Of a stretch of DNA of 64,000 bases, positions 23,723-34,314 are shown in pieces (position 1 is the stretch's first letter; each line of letters opens with the position of its first letter). The stretch comes from Pohlia nutans. Lineage: Eukaryota > Streptophyta > Bryopsida > Bryales > Mniaceae. The notes beneath the pieces were generated by a model. That model did not search any database and had not been told where the DNA came from. It saw nothing but the letters and a program-made list of their open reading frames with translations. A program made the position numbers and the translations under genes. The stretch is taken from assembly GCA_022496805.1 (NCBI GenBank), contig CM040089.1, positions 2,172,501 through 2,236,500 of the forward strand. Reading direction: 5' to 3'.

Positions 23723-24493
23723 ACAAATGCCACCACCACAATTGATGTCAAATTGTCAAATAGTCAAATAGTATGTTCTTTTCTATACTAAAGTAAATAA
23801 CCATTTCGAACAATGTAGGTAAAAACTGTGAGACACATGGAGTGGAGGGGAAAAAGAATAGATAAAAAAAATAAAGAACAAGTGAATGGAATAATCAGAA
23901 CCAGGATGGTCCAATTGAAAGGAGGCCATTATTCATCATCACAAGATAGTGATTCATGGAGTTCATCATGTTAGTCAACAGAGCAGGATAGAGTGCAGAA
24001 ATCCTGTGGAGGTGGAGGGCAGCTATTGGCTTCATGCCCTGCATGGAACGTGAGGCTTTGTCTGGACGTGCAGCCCATGTGTTCCGCACAACAAGCATCT
24101 GTTGATTTGCACCCACAAAGCCCACCCAGGTCCGTCAGTCAGTCGAACTGAAATTCCACACTTTTTCTTTGCGCAATACACACGGTTTCTTTCCCGAATT
24201 TTTTTTAATAAATAAATAAACAAGCAGCTACGCTACAAGGAGCTCTGACCGGAATAGAACGAGTGAATGATGAGAATGCATTTCAGTGGAATCATGGATG
24301 GAATATATTTGCTACAGTGGTATTTAGCCCAAAAATTGAGTGTTCCCGCAATGCCTCTTCCCTGCGGTTAGAGCCAATAAATAAAAAGAAGAAGAAGAAA
24401 TTTCACACTTCTAGTTTCTGTGGGCATCATTTCCTAGGCAGAATAGCTGAAGCCCGGCGTCACCTCTCTGAGTAAATACCCCCTTATTATTTG
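23723..24493. other. Unassigned stretch
   Basis: No recognisable gene or terminal repeats. Includes a short (aag)n-like run near 24385. Confidence 0.4.
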
Positions 24494-24495
24494 TA

Positions 24496-24760
24496 CAGTA
24501 GGGTCCAAAAATATTTCGAATTTGGTACTAGATGGTAGATACTATATTATGATTATTTTTTTAAATGTACGATTTTCTACTTTTGTAATGCAAATTTTTC
24601 ATATTGTCATATTGTCAAAGTAGACTCTATTATTTTTCCAACACAATCTATGGTTTGTGAATTGATGAATTTTTGAGCCTACAATAGGTTTTCAAATTTT
24701 GTAACTTTCATTTTCATTCAACTCCAAGCCAAAAATTCGAAATGTTTTTGGACCCTACTG
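24496..24760. mobile_element. Tc1/mariner-type MITE, CAGTAGGGTCC ends
   Basis: Termini CAGTAGGGTCCAAAAA and TTTTTGGACCCTACTG with TA at 24494-24495 and 24761-24762. The right-hand TA is shared with the adjacent Stowaway-like MITE. The ends resemble those of the DD34E element at 32789. Confidence 0.8.
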
Positions 24761-24762
24761 TA

Positions 24763-25766
24763 CTCCCTCCGTCCCATGATAGATGGTGCTTTTGAAAAAA
24801 AATAAAAATAAAGCAAATTAGAATGATTTCATTGAATCTCTTAACCCATAACTGCCCAAGCATCCATTTTTTGAACAATGTACAAATTTCATCCATGTAT
24901 TCTCATCCATCATGCACTTTTTGCAATGTGAACTTTTTACTATAGATTTTATGAAAAGTTAGCTTCATACATATGAGACCAATTAGAAAGGGGGTGATTT
25001 GTGAAATTTTTATGCCTCATTTCATGTTGTAGTGATTCACCAAACATTTCGAAGATTTTAGTCTAAATGTGCTCTTGAAGAAATAAATTCATAAAATTAA
25101 GCAATAAAAAAATCTCCAAAAATCACTGCACTTCAAGTATTATATCTCAACACATCACAACAAATTTCATCCATTGATTGTCGATATCTTATTCATAATT
25201 GAATTAAAAAAATAATTTTGAATTTTAAGTTTCAAATTTTATACAAAAATATTGGTGATTGCAATCATAGATTTAGCCGTATGAATCGAATCTAAAATTC
25301 ATATTGCACAACTTTTATTCATACATCAAGTTTGAAATATCCCTCTTAGTTGCATTTTATAATGCATCTTTGCAAAACTGCCCAATTTGAAGAGGGTTGT
25401 AGGCATTTAGGGGTTAATACAATAAGTATCTAATTTTTGAATAGTTGTATGTCCAAGTAGTATCATACTACACTTGGTATGTATGGCATGTGATAGCATG
25501 GTGATCGATGTTTGTTGCAGTGTTTTCTTGAGTTTACTACATTGCATGGTAGAAACTATGAAAGTAGGTGGTTGCCATGGGTATAGGGTTTTACACATGA
25601 ACAAAGACAAGCTTCACTGATAAAAAAACACTTCTTATGTACATATCTTGTGATTTTACTTTGTTAGAATCTATAAAACAACTTCAAATTGAATAAACGA
25701 TTTGCATCAAGTAACTTGGGACAATTTTTTTTCCCAAAAGCATCATCTACTATGGGACAGGGGGAG
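24763..25766. mobile_element. Stowaway-like MITE carrying a TTAA element
   Basis: Ends CTCCCTCCGTCCCATGATAG and CTACTATGGGACAGGGGGAG, with TA on both sides (24761-24762, 25767-25768). Same family as 8139-8550. The extra length is the TTAA element at 24845-25413. Confidence 0.85.
24845..25413. mobile_element. TTAA-flanked element inside the Stowaway-like MITE
   Basis: Starts CCCATAACTGCCCAAG, ends GTAGGCATTTAGGGG, with TTAA at 24841-24844 and 25414-25417. The unoccupied MITE at 8139 reads AATCTCTCAATACAATAAG here, showing a single four-base site (TCAA there, TTAA here). Confidence 0.85.
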
Positions 25767-25924
25767 TATATAAGATGCAAAGCCAGTCCGTTGCCCTGGC
25801 TAGCCCCTTGAAAAAATCAGCCCACTCATTGCCATGGTAAAGAAGTAGGTGGAGTCCAAAGTTGCACTTGTGTTGGGCCAGGAAATTCAATCTGATTGCC
25901 ATATAAATGAAGATATGCGGTGGT

Positions 25925-25995
25925 TTGGATTTTATTTTTTTATTTTGACACAAACAAAGGAGTACCCTTCATTGCAAAGAGATAAAATACAAGGC
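25925..25995 (-). mobile_element. LINE 3' end remnant, minus strand
   Basis: Read on the minus strand this is TTTTATCTCTTTGCAAT, then TTTGTGTC and an A-rich tail, matching the tails at 16031 and 29571. A weaker relative lies at 27600-27655. Upstream LINE coding sequence is not recognisable. Confidence 0.5.
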
Positions 25996-27937
25996 CAGCC
26001 CCGCCAGGTCCGACGAGGCCAGCAGACACCCAGGATCAATGAAGGTGAGGAATTTCAGGCTCTTTAGCAAAATTGCCATAGATGTGAAGACTTGATAGCC
26101 AATTTTGAAGATTTTTTTTAGATTCCTTAATATATTTGTAGCAAATTACTACATATAGTATAAAATTGGCTAATTTCACCATACTGAGAGAAGCCATTTG
26201 TCTAAAAAGTAGTGGCTAATTCCCTCAAAAATGAGTAAAAATTAGCGTCAAATTCTTTTTGGTTGCCACTTGGCTAAAATTCTCACAAAACATTTTCACT
26301 GCCCCGGACATTCTAATGACATTAAACCTAGGGCCAGTGAGGTTAGTTCCACCTGGGTTTCTCATCAACCCAAAAGGCAAAGAGTTTTTCTCTGCTTGGC
26401 TACCCTCAGGCCCTAGATTGAAGTTTTTCGGCCTCCTTGTCTTTTAATCGACATGGTCCTTTTTTCAAGTAAAAAAAAGAAGGCTAGCAATCGCTCTTTG
26501 GGTCCCAGTGATGACGGAAGTTAAAAAAATAAAAATATTGTGAGCATTAAATGGCCAGAAGTGTTGCCTGACCAGCCCCAAGTAACTACAAAATTAGATT
26601 TGAAAAATCAAATCGAATCAAACTGGAAGTTTAAGGTACAAATAGTGTAAGGTGACTGAATCGCAGGCACAAACAGGGAAAGAACGGTTGAATTCTTTAA
26701 TGGTGTCAGACATTATTGATGAAAGTCATTGCCGTTCATCCCTCCCAAGCATTGCACCAACACTCAATGAATGTGAGGACCACACAGGCAGGAATCCTCA
26801 TGTTCCATGGGCAATCCTTGCAGCCTAACTTACATCATACAGACATCGTACTTGCAGCATGCAGTGAGCACACGAACTAAAAGCTTGGACAGACGCCCAA
26901 TGAGCAAAACTCCTTGCCCCACATGAGCAGCAGATATTTCAGCCTACATGCACTGGGGCCATGGCCGATCTGCCAGTCTTAAACAATTCTTTCACACCAC
27001 GACAGATGATAATTGCACGTAGTAGTAGTAGTAGTAACGAATCGTATAATACAGTGGGCCAGTGGGGCCTAGAAACTTGTACCTCTCGCCACATATACAG
27101 TGAGTGCCACCGTACCCTTTCATTCATCGAACAAGCAACGGAATATGCGGTCCTAGGAAGCGGTTTATACTGGCCTAGCTATGGCCGTGACGGACCTTGC
27201 TGATGATGCCGGCGCTGGCTGGCTGGCTGGCTCATGAACCGATCCCACCATTCCTGCAACGACAGCGTAACCGTTACGGCCTTCAATGCTGAAATGCAAT
27301 AAAAATAAAATAGTAGCGCAGCTGACCTTGACAGATTCCGTCAGTGCAGAGGAGTTTCCTTGAGGGCTCCACAGAAACGTCCGTGATGTGTTCATAAATG
27401 CCGAAATCTGGAGTAAGCGTTCAGTTTGATGACGAGTGGTTAGAAACGTAGCGACACAATCGTACGTCAGACGCAGGGAGGCACATGGCCGCGGGCGCCT
27501 CATGTTCCTTGCCGCCTCCCACCACTCACCACTCACCACATGCTCTCACTGTAGCCGCTGCCTGCCTGCCTGTCTGCGCTCCACTAATTACTCATTTAAA
27601 ACAAAACAATTGGCACAAATAAAGGGAGATCCTTCATTGCAAGAAAAAAGATAAAATGATGGCTTAATTACTCATTCGATCGATGGCTCTGGCGAGTCTG
27701 GATTGGCCTTGCGAGTTCATCAATTGCGATGATCAATGAGGATGGGGTTGACCCCCAAAATCCGGCACCCAATTACACTCCTTGTTTCGCCGTAGCCCGC
27801 GCTGCTTTGACTCAGCCCTGGCTGCCCATCTGTTGTGATTTACTATTTCTTAAGAAAAATCTGGCGCAGGTTGAACTTATTACATGAATTTACCCATGCA
27901 GATCAGCTGTCATTGTTGGCAACAGGGTCTTGTAAGT
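25996..27937. other. Unassigned stretch with family X repeat
   Basis: No gene identified. From about 26760 the sequence becomes more GC-rich and shares blocks with 5.1-6.0 kb (see the entry there), including the GTTGACCCC block near 27745. A (GTA)n run lies near 27020-27036 and a CTGG repeat near 27214. Confidence 0.4.
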
Positions 27938-27939
27938 TA

Positions 27940-28250
27940 AGGTAGGGGTACCAATAACCGTTCAAATTTCAGATTTGGCTAGCTTATTGGAGGGCGGCTC
28001 AGGGAATCAATTTTGGTACATGTGCAAAGTATGCTGGAATTTAAAGCAATTGGAATCATTAATTTTAGATACATCTTGAATTAGTTATGAATTTTGGAAG
28101 TAGAAGCCGTAGGGGTACCAAAAACCGTTCAGTCTAAAATGAGCACGTTGAGTACATTCAAAATTGGAGGTGGGGGCTATAATGTACCTCCTGCTGAAAT
28201 CAAGCTACTGCACGGTTTTTGGTGCCTGACGGAAATTGGTACCCCTACCT
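27940..28250. mobile_element. Tc1/mariner-type MITE with an internal end copy
   Basis: Ends AGGTAGGGGTACCAAT and ATTGGTACCCCTACCT, with TA on both sides (27938-27939, 28251-28252). An internal copy of the end (GTAGGGGTACCAA, 28109) lies in the middle. GGGGTACCAAT is shared with the TIR of the DD34E element at 32789. Confidence 0.8.
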
Positions 28251-28252
28251 TA

Positions 28253-29099
28253 GTTGGGTTCCTTGTAAAACAATTGAATGTGCTTCCTTATCAGTCTCGG
28301 ATTTCCTGACGGAGGGCGTCTACATTTGCCACCTCGAAATATTCTTTTGAATTGGGGAGGTTGATCTGACAGATGTTTTAAGGAACTGCATACGAGACCC
28401 CGCCCTTTTTAAGTAAGCCGTGTTTGACTTTGACAAATTCTACCTCTAATCATTTACTGTGAGGAGCCGGACTGATCAGGAGTTTTCTTCCGTGGGACAG
28501 GGGTTAACCTCCCTTGTGTATTTCTATCTTTGTGCAATGCGGTTTTAAACTTTAAAAAAAAATAAAAAAATTAGGTGTTTTCGTTTCTCTTTGTTTTATA
28601 ATGGACACGGTAAGGACACATGAAAGGAATTGGGGAAAAAATCTACAGACGGAACGTTCGATTGCTGCGAGGAATAATTATTACGTGGAATGAAGCAAGC
28701 AAGCGTGCTGGTCATGAGGGGCGTGGAAAGCGCAGATGAGACAAGTACTTGTGCTGCTGCTGCTGCTGCTGCTGACTGTGGAGGGGTCATCAAATTGATT
28801 CTGGGGCAGCGTGACATGAGTAACAACAACTGAGTTGGTATCAATGATGAAAGGGCTCAGTCGATGAATGAGGACCAAAAGGCGGGCAAGAAGGCAGTCA
28901 GGCCAGGTGATGAGTAAAGGGAAAGAAAAGAAAATTCGGGTAGGAGGCGCAAGGAGTAGAACTCATGGAGCATGTGGGCTAGAGATGAGACCGGCCCCAG
29001 CTGCCTGTTGGGGCCAGTGTTTTTCCTGTGTTTTTTTCTTTGAAGACTAACTGGCAAAGTAAACTTTTTTGGGAAAGAACACGAGGGTCCCAAACATTT
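28253..29099. other. Unassigned stretch
   Basis: No gene recognised. Contains a family X block (28700-28745), immediately followed by a (TGC)n microsatellite at 28752-28774. Confidence 0.4.
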
Positions 29100-29640
29100 T
29101 TGCCGGGGTAAAGAGTGCATAGTTTGGCCTCAATTTTTACCCCATTTAGCACTGTGCAGATTTGGGAGTCGGGGTTCAAACTTTGACTCCCTTTTTGGAA
29201 CCCCAAAAGACTCAAACCAGTGAATAGGATTTGGTCCTTTGCACGTGGTACTGCTTTTTGGACGATTTGGATTGCTAGAAATGATGTCATTTTCAATCAA
29301 GACAAGTGGAACAATGATAGGATTAGAGGAAACATTTAGAGAGGCTTAAGTGATTATGCCCGTAGTGCTTGGAATACTACTTCTTCCAAGATCAGGAAGA
29401 CCCCCCAGTTTACTGCTTTGGAGCTTGGCAAGTTTGACCATTTGTGGAGCAAACAACAGTTTTGCAAGAGACAGGGAGGTCACATTACTTGGGTGGCTCA
29501 CGCTTCCAACCCTCTTACTCAGTTTTAGTGTTTTGTTTTGCCCCGTGGCAGTTCCGCCTCAGTGGCTCCGTATTGTATTTCCTTGCAATTGATTTTTTCA
29601 ATTTGTGCCGAAAAAGAAAAGAAAAGAAAAGAAGAAGACA
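29100..29640 (+). mobile_element. 5'-truncated LINE (L1-type) with A-rich tail
   Basis: A broken plus-strand frame reads QIWES near 29157, then FWTIWIARNDVIFNQDKWN near 29250-29310. This is the conserved stretch after the zinc-binding segment at the C-terminus of plant LINE reverse-transcriptase proteins. Stops interrupt it, for example TAG at 29337. The 3' end reads CCTTGCAATTGA, CAATTTGTGCC and an (AAAAG)n tail to about 29630. Endonuclease and RT domains are absent. Confidence 0.7.
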
Positions 29641-29904
29641 TATTCATACGAAAAGGTATTTTCATCCGAAGGTGTAATTTTTCAGTCAATTTTTAAAGTC
29701 CATATTCACTGCATTCATTTATTCGTTTCTTCTCTCTTTCAGTCTTTACCTTCCTTTGTAATTAAAAAAATGTAAAGTTAGGGCCCAAAAGAATTAATAT
29801 ACTACTCTTCAGTCGGGGCCAGGTGAATGCCAAAGGCTTCTTAGAAACAATCTTTTAAAATATGTGAGACTTGCAGGCATCAATAAAAATAACAAGCGGC
29901 TTGT

Positions 29905-29945
29905 CACGTAGTCTTTGTCACGTAGTCTTTGTCACGTAGTCTCTG
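29905..29945. repeat. 15-bp tandem repeat, 3 copies
   Basis: TCACGTAGTCTTTG is repeated at about 29906, 29921 and 29936. Confidence 0.9.
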
Positions 29946-30050
29946 CCTTAGTATTTACCCTAAATTTACTTTTATGGCTTGTTTAAACTGTTCAGCCATA
30001 TAACTCCTTGAAAACGATGAGTTTCCGTAGTCTCTCCTCTGGTGGGGCAG
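29937..30050. mobile_element. Short dispersed repeat, GTCTCTGCC ends
   Basis: Bounded by GTCTCTGCC and GGGGCAGAGAC as short inverted ends. Interior words (TTTACTTTTATGGCTTGTTT, TTTCCGTAGTCTCTCC) recur at 50371-50475. Probably a very small MITE. The region beyond (30050-30470) has overlapping ORFs on both strands that match nothing I recognise. Confidence 0.55.
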
Positions 30051-30559
30051 AGACAGCAAACTTTTGGAGAACCTGCACACTTGGCAAGCATGAAGACGTA
30101 CAGTACAATGTTTCCACAGAAATCTCGTTTACCAATGCAAGCCTCGAGATCCACTCATGTCGAGCCCAATCCTCATCATGGTGCTCTTGGCTCTTGGCAT
30201 TGGTCCCAGGGTGTGCATGGAAAATGCACAGAGAATTGGAATATGTCCCATATGAGTGGTAACCTTGGCTGTTCTGGGGTCCAATTGTCCAAAGCACAAG
30301 GCCTCAATCTCTTTTTGGATGAACTATGTGATGCTTCCATCGGTCCCAATGTCCCTGAAAAAATGGCATTAACAATATACTCACGATGATGTGCAAGGAG
30401 AGTGATGATGACCACCGACCCCGCAATCCTCATGATCCATGTAGAATCCATATAGAACTTCTTTCTTTAATTTTCCCTTTTGGTGTTTAAATTTTAGCAT
30501 GATTGATTGGTTAAAGTTGGTTTATCTATTGTAAATTTCAAAAAAGCAAAAGAAATGAC

Positions 30560-30806
30560 AGAGGGAACATCATCACTTTCCCCAAATAGAAAAATTTATA
30601 ACACTAAGACAATGTTGAGGTGATCCACTTTGAAAATTTCTCTTGAATGGAGTTTAATTCGGATTGACATAATTCAAATTGCGTTCGAATGTAGACTTGA
30701 TGAAGTATTTTTATTTTATTTTATCTTCAAAAACATGTTTTTTAGTTCCGGCCAACCGGTTAGTTTCGGGCAGCGACCAGAAAATGGTTGTTGGAGCGTT
30801 TAGAGG
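30560..30806. mobile_element. Partial TTAA element (one end)
   Basis: Ends GGAGCGTTTAGAGG followed by TTAA (30807-30810). It is in inverted orientation to the element at 30925, with which it shares the interior (around 30640-30700 against 31060-31090). Its other end is not clear. Confidence 0.5.
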
Positions 30807-30924
30807 TTAAACAGTTACTAGATTTGATCTTAAATTAATAATGGGCTGACCCACCATTCTACGCAAAATAGAGTAAATGCAAGAAATCGATTGGTTGGTA
30901 TGATTTTCCAAAAAAGCCATTTAA

Positions 30925-31464
30925 CCCCTGAGTGACCGAACAACCATTTTATGGTCACTACCCTTTCTTAACAGGCTGCCCAGGATGAAAAACATATTTT
31001 TATAAAAAAAATACAAAATATTTCAAATAAGATATCAAGTTTACTTTCCAACCCAATTTGAATCATGTCAATCCAAGTTAAACTCCACAGAGGAGAATTT
31101 TTCGAAGACAAAAACCTCAATATTGTCCTAGTGTTTTAAAATTTACTATTTTGTGAAATTAATGATGTTCCCTCCTTTGAAAAAAATGCTTTTTTGAATT
31201 TAGAATAAAATGTTTAGTTTCAACCAATCATACCAAATTTCAAATTCTAAAACTAAATTTTGTAATTTTGGTGAATATTAGATGGTAAATGCTTTTAAAT
31301 TCATTAAATGAGTATCTTTTTTTTTTTGAAATTTTGACCATACGGATATTTACTAAACATCATGCTTTTCATTTTCTCTTTTGGACCAAACTTCATCAAA
31401 GTTGTAGAAGTAAAATTTCATAACACATCCAGGTTTTGCCCTTACACCCTCTGTCATTTAGAAG
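30925..31464. mobile_element. TTAA-flanked element, subfamily 3
   Basis: Starts CCCCTGAGTGACCGAAC and ends TCTGTCATTTAGAAG, with TTAA at 30921-30924 and 31465-31468. A dyad ACCATTTTATGGT lies near the left end. No ORF. Confidence 0.6.
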
Positions 31465-31924
31465 TTAAAGTCACTTACTTCTTTATTTCAATGGCAGTCT
31501 ATTGCACCACTATAGGGTAGGTAACCGTTTATGGTATTTCTACCTTACCATCCATTTAAGCAATTTGAACATCTTGGAGGACATATTTTTCCAATAAAAT
31601 TCGGTATTTGGTATTTACTTAGTGCATTTAATGTTAACTTAAAGTAAGGTAGAATCAAGTCAATCCCAAGGTAGAATTGGAGGTCAATAATAAGGTCCAA
31701 AATCGAATTTTAGTATTTGTACCTTATGGAAAGGACACCCATCTCTTAGTCAAGATTATTTAGGATAAAGAACATATACATATAATTTTGCAACCCTTGT
31801 GGTTTTAGGTGATACCACCTATTTATACATTAAAGAAGAGTTGTTTGTTTGTTTTGTTTTGTTACGTTGAGATCTCTTCAACCATACGTCCGGCAGCTGT
31901 GTTCTTTGTACCGTCAGAAAGCTC

Positions 31925-32205
31925 TCAAGGAGGAGGGATGCATGGAGTTGGTTTTGTGGCGTTTAGACCTACAGTGAAAAATTTATAGATTTTTAAACAA
32001 AATTCATCACTCTAAATTGAATTAAATTATGGAAAATTGAATATGGGGATTTTTGATGTCATTCTTAGCATTGTTGGAAAGCTCTTGTCGAGTAGAGGTG
32101 CATGAAAGTTGTTTCGTAGTTTTTGGATCTACGGTGTGAAAGTTATGGATTTTTAATCGAATTTTGTCACCATAAATTGAATTAAATTATGAAATTATTA
32201 TTCTA
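31925..32205. repeat. Diverged direct duplication
   Basis: Two roughly 130-base units align: the second half of each contains AAATTGAATTAAATTATG (32013 and 32171) and the first half GG(A/T)GCATG followed by CTACAGTG or CTACGGTG. Confidence 0.6.
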
Positions 32206-32224
32206 AAAAGCAAAAGAAAAAACA

Positions 32225-32440
32225 TAAGCACAGGGAATGCATACGGGAATGCACGGGACACTAGGAACATGGAGAACACAGAAGTACACGGGGAACGCAG
32301 AGAATGCACGGGTACATGCAGAACATGGAGAACGCACAAGTACATGGGGAATGCGGGGAATGCATGGGTACACAGGAAACGCACGAGTACACATGGAGTA
32401 CATAGATTATGTGCAACATGGGGAACATTTGGGTCAATGG
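32225..32440. repeat. Degenerate purine-rich minisatellite
   Basis: Many diverged units built on GGGAA(T/C)GCA and GTACA(C/T)(A/G)(T/G)GG. It is open in several frames on both strands, which is a by-product of the repeat and not evidence for a gene. Confidence 0.7.
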
Positions 32441-32788
32441 TACAAGGCCACACTAGTGATGAATGAATATTAGTTAAAGAATATTTTGAAAGTAGCCCTT
32501 GTTGAATTTGACATATCCATGTATTCAACAAGTATTGAATTTGAATCTCAAATCTAGAAGAGGGTTACACTCTACATGTCTACAATTAATACCGCTACCT
32601 ATCTGCCTATGTTGAGAGGGTTTTTTTATAAACAAAAACTTCGAGCAACAAGCTCAATTCTTCGACATGCCTGCGTCCATATAATAGACAATGAACAAAT
32701 TGTAAGCCTTCTTTTGACTGCATCCCGTACAGTTTTTCATCCATCCAAATTTTCCTTGGTTCTTGTGCTAGTTGACTACCATTTGTAC

Positions 32789-33365
32789 AGTGGGGTACCA
32801 ATCAAAATGTCGTTTTCGAATTCGCAGTGAGAAAAATTTCAATACTGCCAACTTTGAAAGCCTCCCGAGAGCTCAAAAATTGGTATTTTACCACGAAATG
32901 TTTACCAAAGAATTATCTTTAAGTTAATTATATGTGTGCCAAATTTCAAGGCCAAAAGATTCACCAAAAAGAAGTTATTCAAAATCTACCAACATTGGTA
33001 GCTGTGGAAATGTTTTCACTGCTGCCAACTTTGACAGCTTCCCAAAGATTGAATTCTTTTTTTTTGCCATGAAATTATTGGAACAAAAACCTCTTTATGT
33101 TAATAACATATGATAAAAATTTCAAGGCCAAAAGATTAATACAAAAAAATATATTAACAATCTACCAACATGTGTAGTTGTGGGAAACAATGGGGGAAAC
33201 CATTTCATTGCTACCAACTTTGACACCCTCCCAACGGTTGAGAAATTGTCTATTTACCATGGAATTTTTGGCACAACATGCTCTTTATGATAACAACATT
33301 CATACCAAATTTCAAGGTCAAAAAATTTATGCAAAAGAAAATATTTACAATCTACCAACGTGTGT
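32789..33365 (+). repeat. Left TIR of the Tc1-like element, 3 internal repeats
   Basis: Three diverged direct units of about 180 bp, marked by CT(G/A)CCAACTTTGA at 32845, 33022 and 33211, each followed by CAAGG(C/T)CAAAA and TCTACCAAC. The arrangement resembles the inverted-repeat/direct-repeat ends of some Tc1 elements, where direct repeats bind transposase. Confidence 0.85.
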
Positions 33366-33734
33366 AGTTGTGAGATACCTTTTATTAAAGACAATGAAAT
33401 TGTTGAAGTATGTCAGACAATCATGCTTCTAGATTGAAATTCTCCAGATGATGCAATCTCTAATCATAAATTCTTCTCAAAAAAATCAAGGATAGCCAAA
33501 TTTAGTTGTGTGCACATGTCACATTTCAAAGACTGCACTTGTTTAAAAATTGGAGATCATACATGCATGAAGAAGCTTTTTCCTCTCAATAAGAATGCTT
33601 GCATTTACAATAGAGCATTATAGGAGGTGGGATATGGGATGATGAGAGAAGCAAGTGATGGGTGATTATTTTCGAAGCACATGATTGAAACTTTGTGAAC
33701 ATGAGTGATTGAGTGCATGAAAGATGAGTTAAGT
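33366..33734. other. Tc1-like element interior, left of the retrotransposon
   Basis: Non-coding. The last 100 bases are rich in GATGAG and TGAGTG words, continuing to the right of the retrotransposon at 43297-43587. The last five bases, TTAAG, match TTAAC after the 3' LTR at four of five positions and are the probable target duplication. Confidence 0.7.
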
Positions 33735-34142
33735 GTTAACCATAAATTAGGAGCTACCGGTAGGCCTACTGGTCTGAGTTTTTACCCCGGTAATTTTCCA
33801 AGTTACCCCAGCAAGTAGATCTAGGAAATACTTTTTTACCGATCTGACCTAACTGTCAGATCTGGTTGTACTAATATAAAAGCAATAGAGCCAAACCCAT
33901 TGGCACGACTCATTTCCCAAGATACTTATCTGTCTTGTCAAAATTCCTTCTCCTTCCTGTCTACCGATCAGTTATGTGTTTATGTTCTTCACTACCTGAT
34001 TCTTTCGTAGAATTCCTGACTTATGCCTCCTAAGTTACTATCAGTGGTGTTACCTTAGACTGTATTCTCATTCTTTCTTTCGGTAGCTGATATACCTTCC
34101 GGTATTGATTACCGAGTAGTTCTTTACAACGAGGAGCTACCA
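33735..34142 (+). repeat. 5' LTR
   Basis: Runs TGTTAACC to CTACCA, 408 bp, with TG/CA ends. TATAAAA at about 33875-33881 is the probable promoter. Just upstream is a dyad GATCTGAC-CTAACT-GTCAGATC (33841-33862). Eight copies of TACCG/CGGTA occur in this LTR. Confidence 0.95.
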
Positions 34143-34144
34143 TT

Positions 34145-34157
34145 TGGCGACCATCTA
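34145..34157 (+). other. Candidate primer-binding site
   Basis: TGGCGACCATCTA begins two bases after the 5' LTR. TGG is expected opposite the CCA end of a tRNA. The matching tRNA cannot be assigned by eye. Confidence 0.55.
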
Positions 34158-34314
34158 GTGTTCAAATTCTAGAAACTTGTTCTCTTAATCCATGCAGTAA
34201 TCCCTTCAGTCACTCTAGGGTTGTTGTATTCGTCGTGTGACACTGCGCCACTCCAAAATCTTACTACCGAACCACTTATATAGCCGGTTTAGTAAGAAAC
34301 CAATTTTATATACT

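Noticed and set aside
25750..25953. RNase H-like HGNEWADFF peptide
   Set aside because: Only a short isolated similarity, downstream of the LINE tail on that strand, with no flanking RNase H motifs.
29992..30451. Overlapping minus-strand ORFs near 30.2 kb as a transposase
   Set aside because: No catalytic motif or helix-turn-helix is visible, and the opposite strand is equally open.
32237..32473. ORFs on both strands in the purine-rich minisatellite
   Set aside because: Open frames follow from the short repeat unit; codons are repetitive and no start context or domain is present.
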